A stretch of 64,000 nucleotides of DNA, from contig NC_079134.1 of NCBI RefSeq assembly GCF_945859705.1, positions 31,048,136-31,112,135 of the forward strand, in the 5' to 3' direction. Position 1 is the stretch's first letter. The number at the start of each line of letters is the position of its first letter. Of this stretch, positions 20,216 through 32,372 are shown piece by piece. The DNA is from Episyrphus balteatus. Lineage: Eukaryota > Arthropoda > Insecta > Diptera > Syrphidae. Position numbers and translations under genes: made by a program. The notes below the pieces were generated by a model. That model was not told where the DNA came from. It worked only from the letters and a program-made list of their open reading frames with translations, and did not search any database.

Positions 20216-21578
20216 CAAGTTCCATATTGCTACTACTAGTGCTGAAGCACACACAATTCTTATAAAATTACATATCGCACATTTTATGAGCAATTCATTT
20301 ACTTTCGTTAACCATATACCGTACTTTCTGAACCGCACAACATGAGTAAATTTCACAGAATAAATTGAAAACTACATGGACGCAAGGAGGATGAAAGAAT
20401 TAATTTATTGTTCACTTGATAAAAATGTAAAAAAACGAAGTGTGGATTAATTAATTTAATAATAGAAATTAAAAATATCAAATGAAATTCATTTACATAT
20501 ACTGAATGAGAAGTATAACTTCAGTCGCGTGTACATGTGTACACACACTTTTTTTTGAATTTTCGTACGGATTAATGCTTTCTTAAAATTATAATAACTC
20601 GGCTCCCGTGGGTCGTAGAAAGCTAAATTTAAATTGTAGATAATTTAAAGGACTACAATAATATCTTATTTTCTTAGCCAATACTCGCACCGTTTGCAAA
20701 ATAATAAGTCAAGAGTTTGCTAAACAAAAAAACGACTTTGACTTAATATTACTTATTTTCTATTTGTTTCAACAAAAAGATTGTTCATTAAATTGATAGA
20801 AAATGTTGTAAAGAACAATTCATTGCTTTATATTATGCCGTAGGACATTCTGAAGTCGAGTTATTCCCAAAAAACGATATTTTTGGGTGTTTTCGAACCG
20901 GTTTTGCATGCGTTCATTTATCAATAGCTCAGCCATCTTTGGTGATAAAGAGCTCATTTTTTCTTTAAAATGCAGGACATGAACAGGGCTACAAAATCCA
21001 ATCAAGAAGGAAGCTTTTTTCGAAATAATGACAAAAATGTGTTTTTTAACAACAAGAATTTGACTTTAAATGGCTGCCATTTTATATTTACTCACTCAAA
21101 TACAATGAAATTACATACAACAATAGAAAATATTATAAGAAAGAGAATGTATGTTTATTTTTTGGTCTACGACAATCTGGAGCAAAGATATTAGCTTAGA
21201 AGTAAAATATCCCAAAAAATGCATTTTTGTGAATAACTCCGCTAAAAAGAATGATCAGGTGGTGAGAAATTGGGTTTAAGCCTTTTAAATATACCCCTAT
21301 CGATCCATGAAATAAAAACAGACAGTGCCTCTCAGCGCAAGGTCAAATGACGCTTTGACTGGAGTATATGTATGTAGTTTTAAGTTTTGAGCGGTAGAGT
21401 TTATATTTAGTTACTACCAATAGTATTATAAGTAAATGTAAGAAATGCATTGAAATTTGTCTTCTATCTCGCTACCGATTTTTGTTAATAAAAGCATATA
21501 AAAGATAAAGACCTGAAATTAGCCGAAGGTTGTGCAGTGCAATAAAGGCATTTTCAAAAGGAATTTTTGAAGTAAATA

Positions 21579-21651
21579 TTTTGTCTGAAGCGAAAAGCTG
21601 ACGGCGGGAAATTAATTTCCATTTAATTAGCAAAAGGCTATTTGTCTGAAG
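21579..21651. repeat. 52-bp tandem repeat, left part
   Basis: Units of TTTGCCTGAAGCGAAAGCTGACGGCGGG...TTCCATT type. About six units in total, split between here and 24124-24352 by a hAT-like insertion. Confidence 0.8.
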
Positions 21652-21759
21652 CATAGTCGGATCCAGGGAGGGGGGGGGGGGGCAGGGGGGCACGTGCCCC
21701 CCCCAGAACTTAAAGTTCATACTTAAAGGAAATCAAACTATAAGAGTTTTAAAAATATA

Positions 21760-22190
21760 CACAGAGAAAAATAGACCACATAAAATAGAACAAAAACAAT
21801 AAGATTTCTCTATGGTTTTCATCCAAGAAGGAAACCTTATTAAAACAATCGGGTTTTCCTTATTGTTTTAAAATCTGCAAAAAAATAAAAAAAACGATGG
21901 CCAGGCTGGGAATCGAACTGGAGACTTCAAATCATTAGTCGCCCACCTTACCACCTGAACCAAGCTGCCATGAATATATTGATCGCGATTTTTGTTCTAG
22001 TGCTAAGTTGCAAAAAAAAATCAACTTTTCAGTCAAATTTTAATAAGATTTTCTTTATAAAAATAATAAGAAATCTTCTTAAAAAAACCTTATTAATCGT
22101 TGATTTTAATAAGATTTCCTTATGAAATGTATGGACGGTAAAACAATATGGCAATCTGTTAGTTTTTAGCGGGTCATATTTTTCTCTGTG
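21760..22190 (-). mobile_element. 431-bp inverted-repeat element with tRNA-like module
   Basis: Ends CACAGAGAAAAATAGACC and GGGTCATATTTTTCTCTGTG, flanked by TA. AATAAGATTTCCTT-type words recur in both halves. A tRNA-like module lies in the centre on the minus strand beside an A-rich run, the same architecture as 7705-8043. Confidence 0.8.
21899..21972 (-). ncRNA. tRNA-like module
   Basis: Minus strand: A-box-like TTGGTTCAGGTGGTAAGG and B box AGTTCGATTCC at tRNA spacing, ending CCAGCCTGGCC. The 5' and 3' ends do not make a full acceptor stem. A tRNA-derived promoter module is the best reading; a weak tRNA pseudogene is the alternative. Confidence 0.6.
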
Positions 22191-24123
22191 TATGAATAAT
22201 AACAGAAAGAACTTGAGTGAAACTCTTGTCTATTTCTGGCTGAAAATGCGAATTTTGTTGATATTTGCATCCCTTTCCCATGAAAAGCTCCACCTCACAA
22301 ATAAATAAACGGCTATTTGTTGGGTACACACGAATTTTTTTTTCGATTTAAAAAAAAAGTGAATTTTCAAAGTGATTTTGGTGAAAAATTTTGATATGGA
22401 CATCGAATGACATTGAATGATATAAAAAAAATAATTGTAGGTATATGCAACTCTATTTTTTCATACAGAGGGGTTAAAAAATTTGCACTTTTTTCGTTGT
22501 TTTTTTTTTTAACATTAGTGTTTTTAAAATAGCATAAACATAAACAAAATTGCATAAACCATATATTATAGAACTGCTGGATATGTAGAACAAACTTGCA
22601 TTTCAGAAGTTTGCTCAAGTTTGCACCCCGAAAATAAAGACCAATTGAAAAAAAAACTCCTCAAAAGCGACCCTTATACTTTTAGATTTTTATAAATATT
22701 ATTTTATTGAGAAAATTTCTCCAGGGATACCTCTAAAAATATGTAAAAAAAATAGTGTTCCAAATTTCAAAAGATTCGGTGCAGTAGTTTTGAAGTTATG
22801 AGGAGCACCGGCGTTGAAAACATTAGTTGTGGGGATAACGATTTAAAGTTTTGAACTCTGGACTAAAAGACTAAAACGTTCCTAAGGGAAGTATTAAAAT
22901 ACTCATAACTTGGTCAATTTGGCTGCAAGAGACCTACAATTTGAACACAATATTCTTGAGGTATAAAACAATTTAACCCCTTGTAGCCCCATGTGACATT
23001 TCTGTAATCAACCGAAAAAGATTGCATAAAAGCTCTACAAACTATTTTTTTTTTTTTTTTTGAAGCTTCTAATATTATAATCTTTAAGTATTGCTTTATC
23101 GAAATAGTACTTCAAATTTCTAATAAATAGCACCAATAGTTTTTAATTGACAGTTAATGTTGAAAGTTGGGCTTTTTTTGAAAATAAGCAAATTTGTGTA
23201 AAAACAACGAAATTCAGAAAAAAAATAGTTTTTGTTAGTAAACCCCACGGGGTTTTATTTTTGGATTTTAGGAAAGTGCCTAAAAATTAATATTAGATAG
23301 TTTTTTGCTTGAATTTTTGCATTTTTATATAAAAATAAATTATTTGAACTTTTTTTTTACTCCCAAAATATCGAAATAACTAAGTAAATAATAACTTTAT
23401 TGAATTTTTAAAAAATACGTGTTTTATTAAAGATAAAGGCCAATCGATTGACTTATTAATTTTTAAATTAACGACCTTGGGTTACAAAAGGTTAATGCAA
23501 ATAAAAAAAAAAACAAAACTGGGTTTCCCGGCAAAAAAGTATGATTCAGTTTTTTTTGTTATTCTTAGGAACTTTAATATTTATTAGAATGAAGTCTTTA
23601 GTATTTGACTAAAAACTACTAGGTCATTAACTAATGCTATAATTATGTCCATAATATTGCAAAATTTTATACAAAATCAATTAAAAAACGTAAACATTTT
23701 TTTTTTCAAAATTTCATCTTTAAAACTTAATTTCTCAAAAACTATTTGGTGAAACAACTTAAGTCAAAAAATTAAATAAAGAATTGTACGTGCATTTTCT
23801 GATTTTTTATATTTTTTTTCTTCCGGCTAATCCAGGAGTAAGAGGGTTAGCACTTAAGTGGCTTTTACTGTAACAAGAAAATGAAAATTTTTCCTTCCGA
23901 ATAACTTTTTGGTCATTTGGTACCTATTTGATGTGGGAAATGTGCCTAAATATTTTTGGCCAGGTTTTAGACCACTGTGGGTCGTTAAAATTTTCTGCTT
24001 GTTAGTCAGTCGTATGGTACTTCACTTTATTTCTAACTGTTATTGCTGTTTTTTTTTTTTGCCAATCCAATCCCTTGTGCCCCCCCCCCCCCCCCCCCGA
24101 AAAAAATCCTGGATCCGCCCCTG

Positions 24124-24352
24124 GTCTGAAGCGAAAGCTGACGGCGGGGACTTAAGTTCCATTATAGGGTAATTTGCCTGAAGCAGTAGCTGACGGTGGG
24201 AGTATTATCTCCATTCATTTTGCCTGAAGCGTAAGCGGACGGTTTAGGGTTATTTGCCTAAAACGAAAGTGGACGGCGGGAAATTAATTTCCATTCTAGG
24301 GTTATTTGCCTGAAGTGCAAACAGACGGCGGGAATATTATTTCCATTGTAGG
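24124..24352. repeat. 52-bp tandem repeat, right part
   Basis: Continuation of 21579-21651, four to five degenerate units (one truncated to about 33 bp). The last unit is cut by the hAT-like element at 24353 and ends at about 24800. Confidence 0.8.
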
Positions 24353-24777
24353 CAGCGTTACCACTTGCAGAAAAAAAGTCGAAGTAGATTTGAAGAAAAA
24401 ATTGAAGTAGATTGAGAAAAATCGAAGTAGATTTCAAAATATCCTTTTTTAATAAAAATCAATCTTAAATTTATTTATTTAAGTTAAATAATTTAATTAG
24501 TTAAAACAACTCAAAAATTTGAATTCCTTCAAACTCCATATTTTTGGTATGAATATATATTATTTTATAACAATTTTTAGTCAAATATTTGGTTTTCTGC
24601 AAAAAGAAGTAGAATTGGCTTATATTTTGATAATTTGAAGTATATTGTAACAGAGATTTTAAAATGAAGTAGATTTCATTATTTTTGTGATGGTGCGAAG
24701 TAGGAAGTAGATTTAATTTTTTTTTGAAAAAAAGAAGTAGATCTACTTCAATTGAAGTAAAGTGGTAGGTACCACTG
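24353..24777. mobile_element. 425-bp hAT-like MITE with GAAGTAGATTT repeats
   Basis: Ends CAGCGTTACCACTT and CCTACCAC...CACTG, with a perfect 8-bp duplication ATTGTAGG (24345-24352, 24778-24785). GAAGTAGATTT words repeat at both ends. Confidence 0.85.
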
Positions 24778-24799
24778 ATTGTAGGTTATACGAAATACT

Positions 24800-27370
24800 C
24801 TGTTAGTGTGAGGTCAATTAATAATATTTGTATTAAAAATTGTAAATAATTAAAGAATTTTTAAGAATAAAAATATTTATTTTTTTAAAATAAAAATCTT
24901 GTCTTTTGGTGTTATTTGGACTTTGATAACCGAATTTTTGCTGCTTTCTTCGGGTTCACCCTGGCCCCGCTGAGTCCTACCCCAGCTGAAAAGAAAAAGC
25001 ATCACAAACGATATTAATAAAGTTTTGAAAATGTTAGATGGTTTTTTCTATTTTAATTCGGGCTAAGAAGTAGTATCTAAAAACTTGATATTTTTGGTAA
25101 GTTATTATTTGAACTTTAATGATTTTGTTTTAATATACCACTTTATTCTGCAATGAATTGAAACTTATGAGTTAGTTTATATATTCTTTAACACAATGCA
25201 ACAAAAATTGGGTGCTCTTAGGTGCTCTTTAGAGCATCGAGGGTCAATTAGTTTTTTACTTTCTGATAGAAAATACTCCTTACTTTATGCAACGTGTTTT
25301 ATTTTTAAATTAAATTTACTGATGTTATTAGTGTATTTTATTTTGGGTGATCTTAATTAAGTTTGGGGAAGAGAGAAAAGAAACTGGGAATTGCGTATTA
25401 GGGATGAGGAAAAAAATTTGAGAAAAATAATGTCGACAGCCGGAGTACATGCCATTAATCAATTTTTTTAGTTTTTGGTAAAAAAATAAAAATAACAAAA
25501 ACTAGGTTTATATTGTATTTTCTTGTAGGAATACTCATTTTAAACAGAAATAATAACAAAAACCACGAAAAATAATTATGGCCAGGTTTTTGATGACAAT
25601 ACTCCTATGTGCGACGTGTCGTTGACCACACTTGTCCAAGTTGATTTTAAGGGCGTTCATGAAAGTGTTTGGAAAATTCTTCTTTGCGATGCGGTGAAGT
25701 TTCCGTCGTTTCATAAAAAGGTAGGTACTACTGAAATGACTAAAGAGGATGGCATTATATTAAAAAAATAAAAAGTAAAAAATAGCACAACGAAATTTTG
25801 AACGAAAAATTTCGATATGTTTTTCGTTTTTTCCGTCGCTTGTTAATTTTTGTGATATTGATGACAAACGAAATGAGATGGTTTGCAATGAAAACACTTT
25901 TTGGGTATTTCTGAAATTATCTCAATTTGGGTATAAATATGCATTAAAAAATGTGTGAACCCCAGGGTTGTTAAAATATCAATTGAAAAACAATGAACTT
26001 GCAATTTAAAAAATCTTTATTGCAACTGTAAAAAAAATTTAATCAAAAAATAACCGTTTTATTGCAACTGAAAAATATTTGCATTAAGAAAAAAGAGGTT
26101 GTCTGTAAAGCCGGTTTACGGACGATGTTTTAACGTGATAACGTCGCACACTGGGGCCTACTATATGGGGAGGATACCCAAAAGTCCATTTCTTAAATTA
26201 TAACTTTTACGTTTTTTTTTATTTCATAAGTATATGTTCTTCCCTATCTATTTCGAAGCTTTATATCATGAATTAAGCACAACAGCTGAAAAAGTGAAGC
26301 ATCAAAGTGCAAAGTCTGATACCATTGATTTCATCAAGTTTTAGTGGTTAATCATGGATATAATTTTTTCTTCGTATTAAGTGAAAATAAAAATAACTAA
26401 AGATTATCAGCTATGGGCCAAGGTAAGTAGAGTTCACTGAAGTGTTTTTTACAATTATACTTTTGAAAATATCAGAGATATTTGAGGCTAAAGTCGGAGG
26501 TCTTTTTTCGAGAAATTGTTGATTTTCCTGGAAATGCGCAAGGTTCTTTTAAAACTATTGCCTGTTTATAATGCATAGGGGTGCTCTTAACACTCTTATA
26601 TCAAATGAATGGTAATATTATCAGGATGCTTATTAAAATCAAATTTGTATTTGCTCCAGATCAAAAGATATAATCAGTTTAAAAATAAAACTTTATTTTA
26701 CCGTTATCTCAAAATTGTGACTTTAAAATTGTATGAAATTTTGCAAAGATATAGTCCTGTCTATTATCTATTTACAGTATAAATTTAATTCATTTATCTG
26801 TTGGAGAAAAAAAACATGAAAATAATAAAACTGTTAAAAATGGTCAAAAAACTTGGGACAAAAAAAATTGTTTTTCCCGTTATTCGGTCAAAAATCATTT
26901 TAAAATACCAATTTTTTGCATATGTATGCGCATGATCATAGACTACATGATCTCTACGAAAAATTAAAAAAAAATAAAAACTCACCCAAAAATACCCCAA
27001 AATAAGTAGGTGTGTGTCAAATTGTCAAAAAAAATTTCCCCAACCTATAATCACTAATTCGTCAAAGTTCTACCTCATGTTTTAGTTTTAAAAAAACATT
27101 TATTACTTGGTTTTGAAATTTTTTAGAATTTTTTACAATACCCGTGTCAGTCTTGCAATGAATTTATCTATCGATTATAAAAAATTCAACTCTTTAGAAA
27201 ATAGCCAATTTTTTGCAATTTTGTTTTACCTCTATTTATCCTATTAAATGACGTTATTTTAAAAAATCCTTCATTTGTCTTCAACTTTAGGTTATTATCT
27301 TTCAAATAAGCTATAAAAGATATTTGTATCTCTAATAGTTTTTTTTTTTAATTTTATTTTTTTGGTTAAG
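24800..27370. other. Gene-free AT-rich stretch
   Basis: No supported ORF or RNA. 25550-25630 is inverse-similar to 16200-16255. The words GGTTGTCTGTAAAGCCGGTTT at about 26098 recur at about 44430, which suggests another dispersed repeat. Confidence 0.4.
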
Positions 27371-27376
27371 TATAAT

Positions 27377-27495
27377 AATGGCAGAATTTTGAAAAGCAGA
27401 ATTTTAAAAAGCAGAATTTTGAAAAGCAGAATAGAAAAAAAAACAGAATTTTGAAAAACAGAATTTTCGTTAAAAAAGCAGAATTTTGACCCGAT
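27377..27495. repeat. 16-bp minisatellite (GCAGAATTTTGAAAA)
   Basis: Seven or so imperfect units with irregular spacing. No coding sense. Confidence 0.75.
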
Positions 27496-27614
27496 CCCGA
27501 TTTTTGCTCTTCAAAATTAAAAACTTTTATAATAAAAGAACTTGATTATTATGATCACGCCTTAAAATTCTTCGAAGTAGAACTAAACTTCTTTGAAGAT
27601 CAGTTCATTTAAAT

Positions 27615-28295
27615 CAAGGGGCACGGTAGTGCCCAGCCAAGTTCTCTAGCAACTTTGGCACTACACCCTTATTTACAGGAAACAACTCAGGCCATTTTCG
27701 ACCCCCCTCTAACTTCCACACCAAAGATGATAGAAATTTCAAACTCGCTACATTTGTTGAGCTGGTCAAAACCAAACACCTCGCTTCCTTTCAGCCTCCT
27801 ACGATGAGTAGTTTCTGAGATATAGGGCTTTAAAAATCGCAAAAACCGTAACTGACTCACTGACTCACTGATTCACTGACTCACTGACTCACTGACAGAT
27901 CATCAAAATTATGGAGAACTTCCCGATATCGTAGAAACTTGAAATTTTACACGGTGATAGGACTTGTGGTGTATACAAACGAAAAAATCGAGAACTTGAG
28001 ATTTTCAATTCAGGGGGCGTGGCATCCGCCCATTTCCGCTGAATTTTCATAAAATATTATAGAGCACTTCTGATTATCGTAGAACCTTGAAATTTGGTAG
28101 AATGGTAGAGGTGATAGTTTATACAAAGGAAAATAGCTTTAAAAATCGGTAATTTAAAGAAAAATTGTCAAGAGAACAATCAACATTTTATGTATACAAA
28201 TTTAAAGCCAAGCTTTAGAACTTGGTACACTTTTACATTTCAGTACTTTTTGTGCTAGCATAACTTCAACATAGGAGAACTTGGCTCTTTTTTTA
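27615..28295. repeat. Dispersed repeat with CTGACTCA run
   Basis: An inverse pair AGCCAAGTTCTC (about 27637) and GAGAACTTGGCT (about 28280) brackets a 6- to 7-unit CTGACTCA array (27849-27894) and conserved non-coding text such as CGTAGAAACTTGAAATTTTACACGG. Probably a non-autonomous transposon. Ends are approximate. Confidence 0.5.
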
Positions 28296-28561
28296 ACAGT
28301 AATGTTAATGTTGTGATTTGGTTTCCTCAGGTGGGGTCATTACTCTATAACTGAGAAAAACAGAAAGTACTGAACAAAGAATGATTTTTAGTATCGTCTT
28401 AATATTCCTTTTTCTTCGAGTATTGTTGTTACTTTCAACAAGTTTATTTTTACAAGTTTTATTTTTAATACCTACAAATATATTTTAAAACCTTAAATTA
28501 AATAAATTTGTTTTCATAGCCTTTAAAGAAGAACCCAGAAATTCGTTTTTTGACTGAGTAC

Positions 28562-29006
28562 CAGTATTGCCACTTCGAAAAAAAATTTACACGATAGATC
28601 CATAAAAAAATGCAGTAGATTAAAAAAATTCGCAGTAGATTTTAACAAGCAAAATTGCCGTATGTTGAACTTACAGTCAGAATACCTTTCTTTTTACAAC
28701 CAAACTCATGTACTAAATTTAAATTAAGCATTTGTACTTCCCTTTAGATTTTTTTTTCACAAATCTAGACTCTATCTTTTTATGTTAATCTTGGTGTTTT
28801 GCTGCTTTTTTAGAGCTGGTTTTGAGTTAAGAGCAGATTTTGTACATTTCAATACCATTTATTACAAAGAAATTGGTTTATTATTTCCTTAAAACGCTTG
28901 GAATTTGATTTGAAGAAATGCAGTAGATTTGATTAAGTGGCAGTAGATTTATTTTTTGTTAGAAATGCAGTAGATCTACTGCGATTGCAGCAAAGTGGCA
29001 ACGCTG
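28562..29006. mobile_element. 445-bp hAT-like MITE with GCAGTAGATT repeats
   Basis: Ends CAGTATTGCCACTT and AAGTGGCAACGCTG, with duplication CTGAGTAC/ATGAGTAC (one extra base on the right side). GCAGTAGATTT words repeat at both ends. It is a sister family of 24353-24777. Confidence 0.8.
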
Positions 29007-29401
29007 CATGAGTACTTTCTGTTGTAGATATCTACAAACAATGATTTTGAGATTTTCCTCAACTACACCATTCAAACGATTTTCGATCATGGTTGATCTT
29101 AGCAATACGTTTTGACTCTATTCAACGTTCTTTCAACCGAGCTTGTGGTACACGGTAAGGAAAGGGCAATATGGAGATGGAGAGTAAGTTTCGTTGTCGG
29201 GAAAAGTCGTCTGCTTCTTGTACGATATCGTATAAATCAAGCTTTTGGAGATCTTCGGTAATTAATTTTTTATCTTTCCAAGGAGTGTACCACAGTTAAG
29301 TCTCTCCAGCAATTTTTTTAATCCGGGGTAAAAGTCGACAAAATTTTTTTGATTTTAACTTATAATTATTTAAGCTTAACTTAAACATAGGTATTCACTG
29401 G

Positions 29402-29510
29402 ATGCAAAATATGTAAATAGAGAATATGTTGGTATGTTGTCATCTGGAAATCTTGATTGATGTAAATAGAGAATATGCTGGTATGTTGTCATCTGGAAAT
29501 CTTCGTTCAA
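29402..29510. repeat. Direct duplication of about 52 bp
   Basis: GTAAATAGAGAATATG(T/C)TGGTATGTTGTCATCTGGAAATCTT occurs twice in a row. Confidence 0.85.
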
Positions 29511-29682
29511 GAGAAGATATCACGAATCTAAAAAACTCAAACTCAACGGCGGCGGCGGGCGTTAAATGAATGATGGTTTGAGCGATGTGGTTGGCGTTTG
29601 ACTATTCTTGGTGTTTGCAGTTCTACTTCAACTTCTTCAGTCATAAGTTCTTCTACTCCCGAGTCCGTTGCCATATTAATAA

Positions 29683-30831
29683 CACTGGTCTGCAAAATTT
29701 AACTTTTTTTTTCTCCTTCAAATAATGTTTTGATATTATGAAAGATTAGACTTTCCTGAATCTAAATCTGGTTTAAGAAAAATTCTATCAGGTACCATTG
29801 TTGTAAAAATGATTTTTGAAAAATGTGGGTAGTTTCTAAAAAATCACCCTTTTAGATTAATTTGAACTTGTATAAAGTTAAAACTACTGTCGCATTGAGC
29901 TCAAATTTGAAGAACTTATTCCTCATAATATGATCTATCGATTGACACCAAATTATGTCCTTTTACATTAATGTTTACTCATATTTTATTAAAATACTGA
30001 TTGACAAAAAAAAGCAGAAATATCGAATGCCTTCACTTTTTAGTAAATCCTACATGAACAAAAACACCTTAATTAAAGAAAATGTAAATATCAACACCAA
30101 TTATATTTAAAAAGTTAAATATGTAAAGAAAACCATAATAAAATACATTAAAAAAAATTTTTACGTGTTTTGTAATTTTATATACAATTTTTCTATTTAG
30201 AAATATCGTATTTGTAATAAACCATTCGATAAACTGCCTTGTAAAGCTTCAGATTTGTTTCTCCTAGTAACAATAGTACACTTTTCTTATAGTTTTTCAT
30301 GTGCTGAGTTAGAATCCGAAGTCAAAAAAATTCTATCACGTCACGATTTTAAGATATTCGCATTAAAGTATCACAAAATCAAGTTTTTTTTTTAGAAAAT
30401 CTCAAAAAAAGTACTATATCGCAAAAATCAGAGCTGACCGAAATTTTTTGAGTTCGGATTCAAAGGAGAAAGATATATTAATTTTAAGAGATCAGTTTTT
30501 TTTTATGGTAAGATATGCCAAACCTACTAAACTTACTTAAATTAAAATATCTCGGAGATGAAAATAGATATTGAGAAGATTGAAATTGAATTTGAAAGAA
30601 AAAAATAAGTTCTTTCATAAACCGTTACAATTTTAATTGAAAAAGATTACATTATGCCAAAATATTTCTTAGAAAACAGCAAAAAAATGGGGTTTCAGAT
30701 TTTCTAACGGGAATATCTAAAAAAAACGTGACGTGCTAGATCAATTCTGACTTCAGATTCGGAATCAGCATACAAAAATCCTTTAGAAAAGTATAGTTTT
30801 ATTTGAAGGAGGATTTCCTTGCAGACCAGTA
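29683..30831. mobile_element. 1.15-kb inverted-repeat element, CACTGGTCTGCA ends
   Basis: Ends CACTGGTCTGCAA and TTGCAGACCAGT, flanked by TAA. Subterminal inverse repeats contain GAATCCGAAGTCA-type text also found in 32373-34117, near 55985 and near 61430, so these belong to one family. No transposase is seen. Confidence 0.7.
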
Positions 30832-31294
30832 TAATTGTATGAATACCTAACCTATGCTTGGTGTATGCAAGGAGGCCTAATTTTTTGGATTGCAAAATGT
30901 TCACAACTCGTCCAAGACAATCTGAATAATATTTTTCTATATGAGGATTAGGCATTTTAATAGTAATAGGAATATTAATAGTATGTAGTAATAAAATATT
31001 TTGTTTCTAATTATAACGGACTTGGAGAAACCCACTGCCCTAAAAAAGGCTAATTAAAATCATTTTAGGTAATCATTTTTTTTTTTTTTCAATGGGGTCA
31101 AACATTTCTAGGGGGTCATTATATTTACTAAAAAAGAGGTACAAGTCGTTCTGATTGCTTCGTCTATATTATGTAGATACTTCTCCATGAATCCTCGGAT
31201 ACTGTGTCATAACGTTCGAGAAGTCATTTTTCATTAAGTGGCTTTGCCTATTGTTTCAATGTTATCATTTTTGTGTATATCTATTTTAGGTTTA
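30832..31294. other. Gene-free stretch and segmental-duplication flank
   Basis: 31245-31294 matches 10867-10920 beside gene copy 1. The rest shows no supported feature. Confidence 0.5.
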
Positions 31295-32372
31295 GTCTAA
31301 GAGCCCAGAGCAGATTTTGGGAGTTTTTGGATAACCGAAAATGGGTCATATGTATGTGTAGGTAATAGCGTCCTGATGAAGAATTCGAGAGTCTGGCAGG
31401 TTTATTTCACGGCATTCTATGGTTTATGGGGAGTTGAAAAATGCATTTTTTCCGATTTTTGTGTCGAGTATATAACCACTTAAATTCATATAGAGCCCAT
31501 AGAGGGCGATACCTTGATTGCAATAAATTCGGTCCCAGACGTTTTATTCGCGGCATTACCATTGCCAGACGTCCTTGAAGATTAGCGAAATAGCGATTTT
31601 CATACAAAAGTCAGAAAATTATTTTTTGCAAGATATATAACCGACTGGTGGTACCTTTTAAAAAATCACCACTACCCCCTGATAGGAAATAAATTAGTGT
31701 CAGACGTTTTAACCACGGCATTACCCCCGCCAGACGTCTTTGAAGAGGTACCACCAGACGGTTATACATCTTGCAAAAAATAATATTCTGACTTTTGTAT
31801 GAAAATCGCCATTTCGCGACTCTTCAAGGACGTCTGGCAATGGTAATGCCGCGAATAAAACGTCTGGGACCGAATTTTTTGCAATCAAGATATGAATTTA
31901 AGTGGTTATATACTCGACACAAAAATAGGAAAAAATGCATTTTTCAACTCTCCATAAACTATAGAATGCCGTGAAATAAACCTGCCAGACTTTCGAATTC
32001 TTCATCAGGACGCTATTACCTACACATACATATGACCAATGCCGTCTTTACCATAAGGGCACACGGGGCCCGTGCCCAGGGCCTCCATTCTCAGGGGGGC
32101 CCCGAAGGAACGAATATTATATTCTCAAAACATTTTTGTCGGTCAGACCATCTACCAAAAAATTTTAAACAATCAAATAAATTTTTTTCTACACCTATAC
32201 GGAAAATATATGTTTTCAAAAATAAAACAAACTGTGTGACGTTGTATGCGGACAAAATTTTAAATCCAAATCACCAAACCCAAATTCAATTTTCAAAAAA
32301 AAAAAAAAAATAAGACAATAATATTTTCAAAAAACAAGAAAAATACTTTTTTTTCCACTATAGGTAAGATTA

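Larger units (their letters stand above)
17929..21364. mobile_element. 3.4-kb foldback element with arms of about 0.8 kb
   Basis: The left arm 17929-18735 and right arm 20590-21364 are nearly identical inverse complements with ends CTCCAGTCAAAGCGTC and a TA duplication. The loop (18736-20589) holds a CATGTGGCAAGTTG minisatellite interrupted by a hAT-like element. A 45-codon ORF (18356-18496 and its mirror at 20820-20960) is present in both arms but resembles nothing known to me. Confidence 0.85.
21652..24123. mobile_element. 2.5-kb hAT-like element with G/C-homopolymer ends
   Basis: Left end CATAGTCGGATCCAGGGAGG, right end CCTGGATCCGCCCCTG, with a perfect 8-bp duplication GTCTGAAG (21644-21651, 24124-24131). 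A G-run (21667-21681) and a C-run (24081-24099) lie just inside the ends. It contains the tRNA-like element at 21760-22190 and further AT-rich repeat sequence. No transposase ORF is seen. Confidence 0.87.
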
